NCBI GenBank assembly: GCA_003254885.1
Contig: QANT01004491.1
Location: 1 to 31,153 of the forward strand
Source of the DNA: Purshia tridentata
Taxonomy: Eukaryota; Streptophyta; Magnoliopsida; Rosales; Rosaceae
Length of the DNA: 31,153 nt
Direction of reading: 5' to 3'
A program made the position numbers and the translations under genes. The notes below the pieces were generated by a model, which made no database searches, was not told the DNA's origin, and was given only the letters and a program-made list of their open reading frames with translations. Shown in pieces: positions 31,150-31,153 of this stretch (the stretch's first letter is position 1; each line of letters opens with the position of its first letter).

Positions 31150-31153
31150 GAAA

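Overview
This is eukaryotic nuclear DNA from a flowering plant, most likely a eudicot. It is very AT-rich, its genes are split by GT/AG introns, and most of it is transposable-element debris and microsatellites. The species cannot be fixed from sequence alone. One N at 26161 inside a poly-A run looks like an assembly or base-calling gap.

Only two gene loci are convincing. The first (12955-16994, + strand) is a complete six-exon NAC transcription factor gene of 681 codons. Its canonical N-terminal NAC domain resembles the NAC045/NAC086/NAC028 group, and its C-terminal hydrophobic segments suggest a membrane-tethered (NTL-type) factor. A consensus TATA box lies 58 bp before the ATG, and a palindromic G-box/ABRE lies about 0.8 kb upstream. 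The second (20825-21899, + strand) is the first two exons of a conserved plant secretory-protein gene of unknown function. Reading frame and splice phases are intact, but no further exon was found, and repeat-like sequence starts about 130 bp after exon 2.

The left part (1-11100) is a repeat graveyard. It holds three related foldback MITEs at 455-2149, each with a perfect 9-bp target-site duplication (Mutator-like). It also has an RNase-H-like retroelement fragment, a Ty1/copia 3' end on the minus strand, and a minus-strand Ty3/gypsy-like remnant (about 3505-7377). That remnant contains a 252-bp tandem duplication built from 21-bp units, and a hAT-like element (5382-6042) is nested in its gag. 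A compact CACTA-type MITE of stacked GGCGACG hairpins lies at 10741-10997, also with target duplication.

Between the genes (17000-20800) are LTR-like remnants, a (GA)n tract and a 183-bp palindromic MITE. The right part (22000-31153) holds an LTR-like block, an inverted-repeat element of about 1.5 kb, a fourth Mutator-like MITE, a 1.8-kb hAT-like element (28417-30227) and dispersed TTTC/GAAA-type repeats. The TE families recur across the window, so most unexplained open frames are TE or low-complexity sequence. I see no new biological system; the notable points are the membrane-bound NAC with possible soluble isoforms, the gene apparently cut off at its second exon, and several MITEs with exact boundaries.
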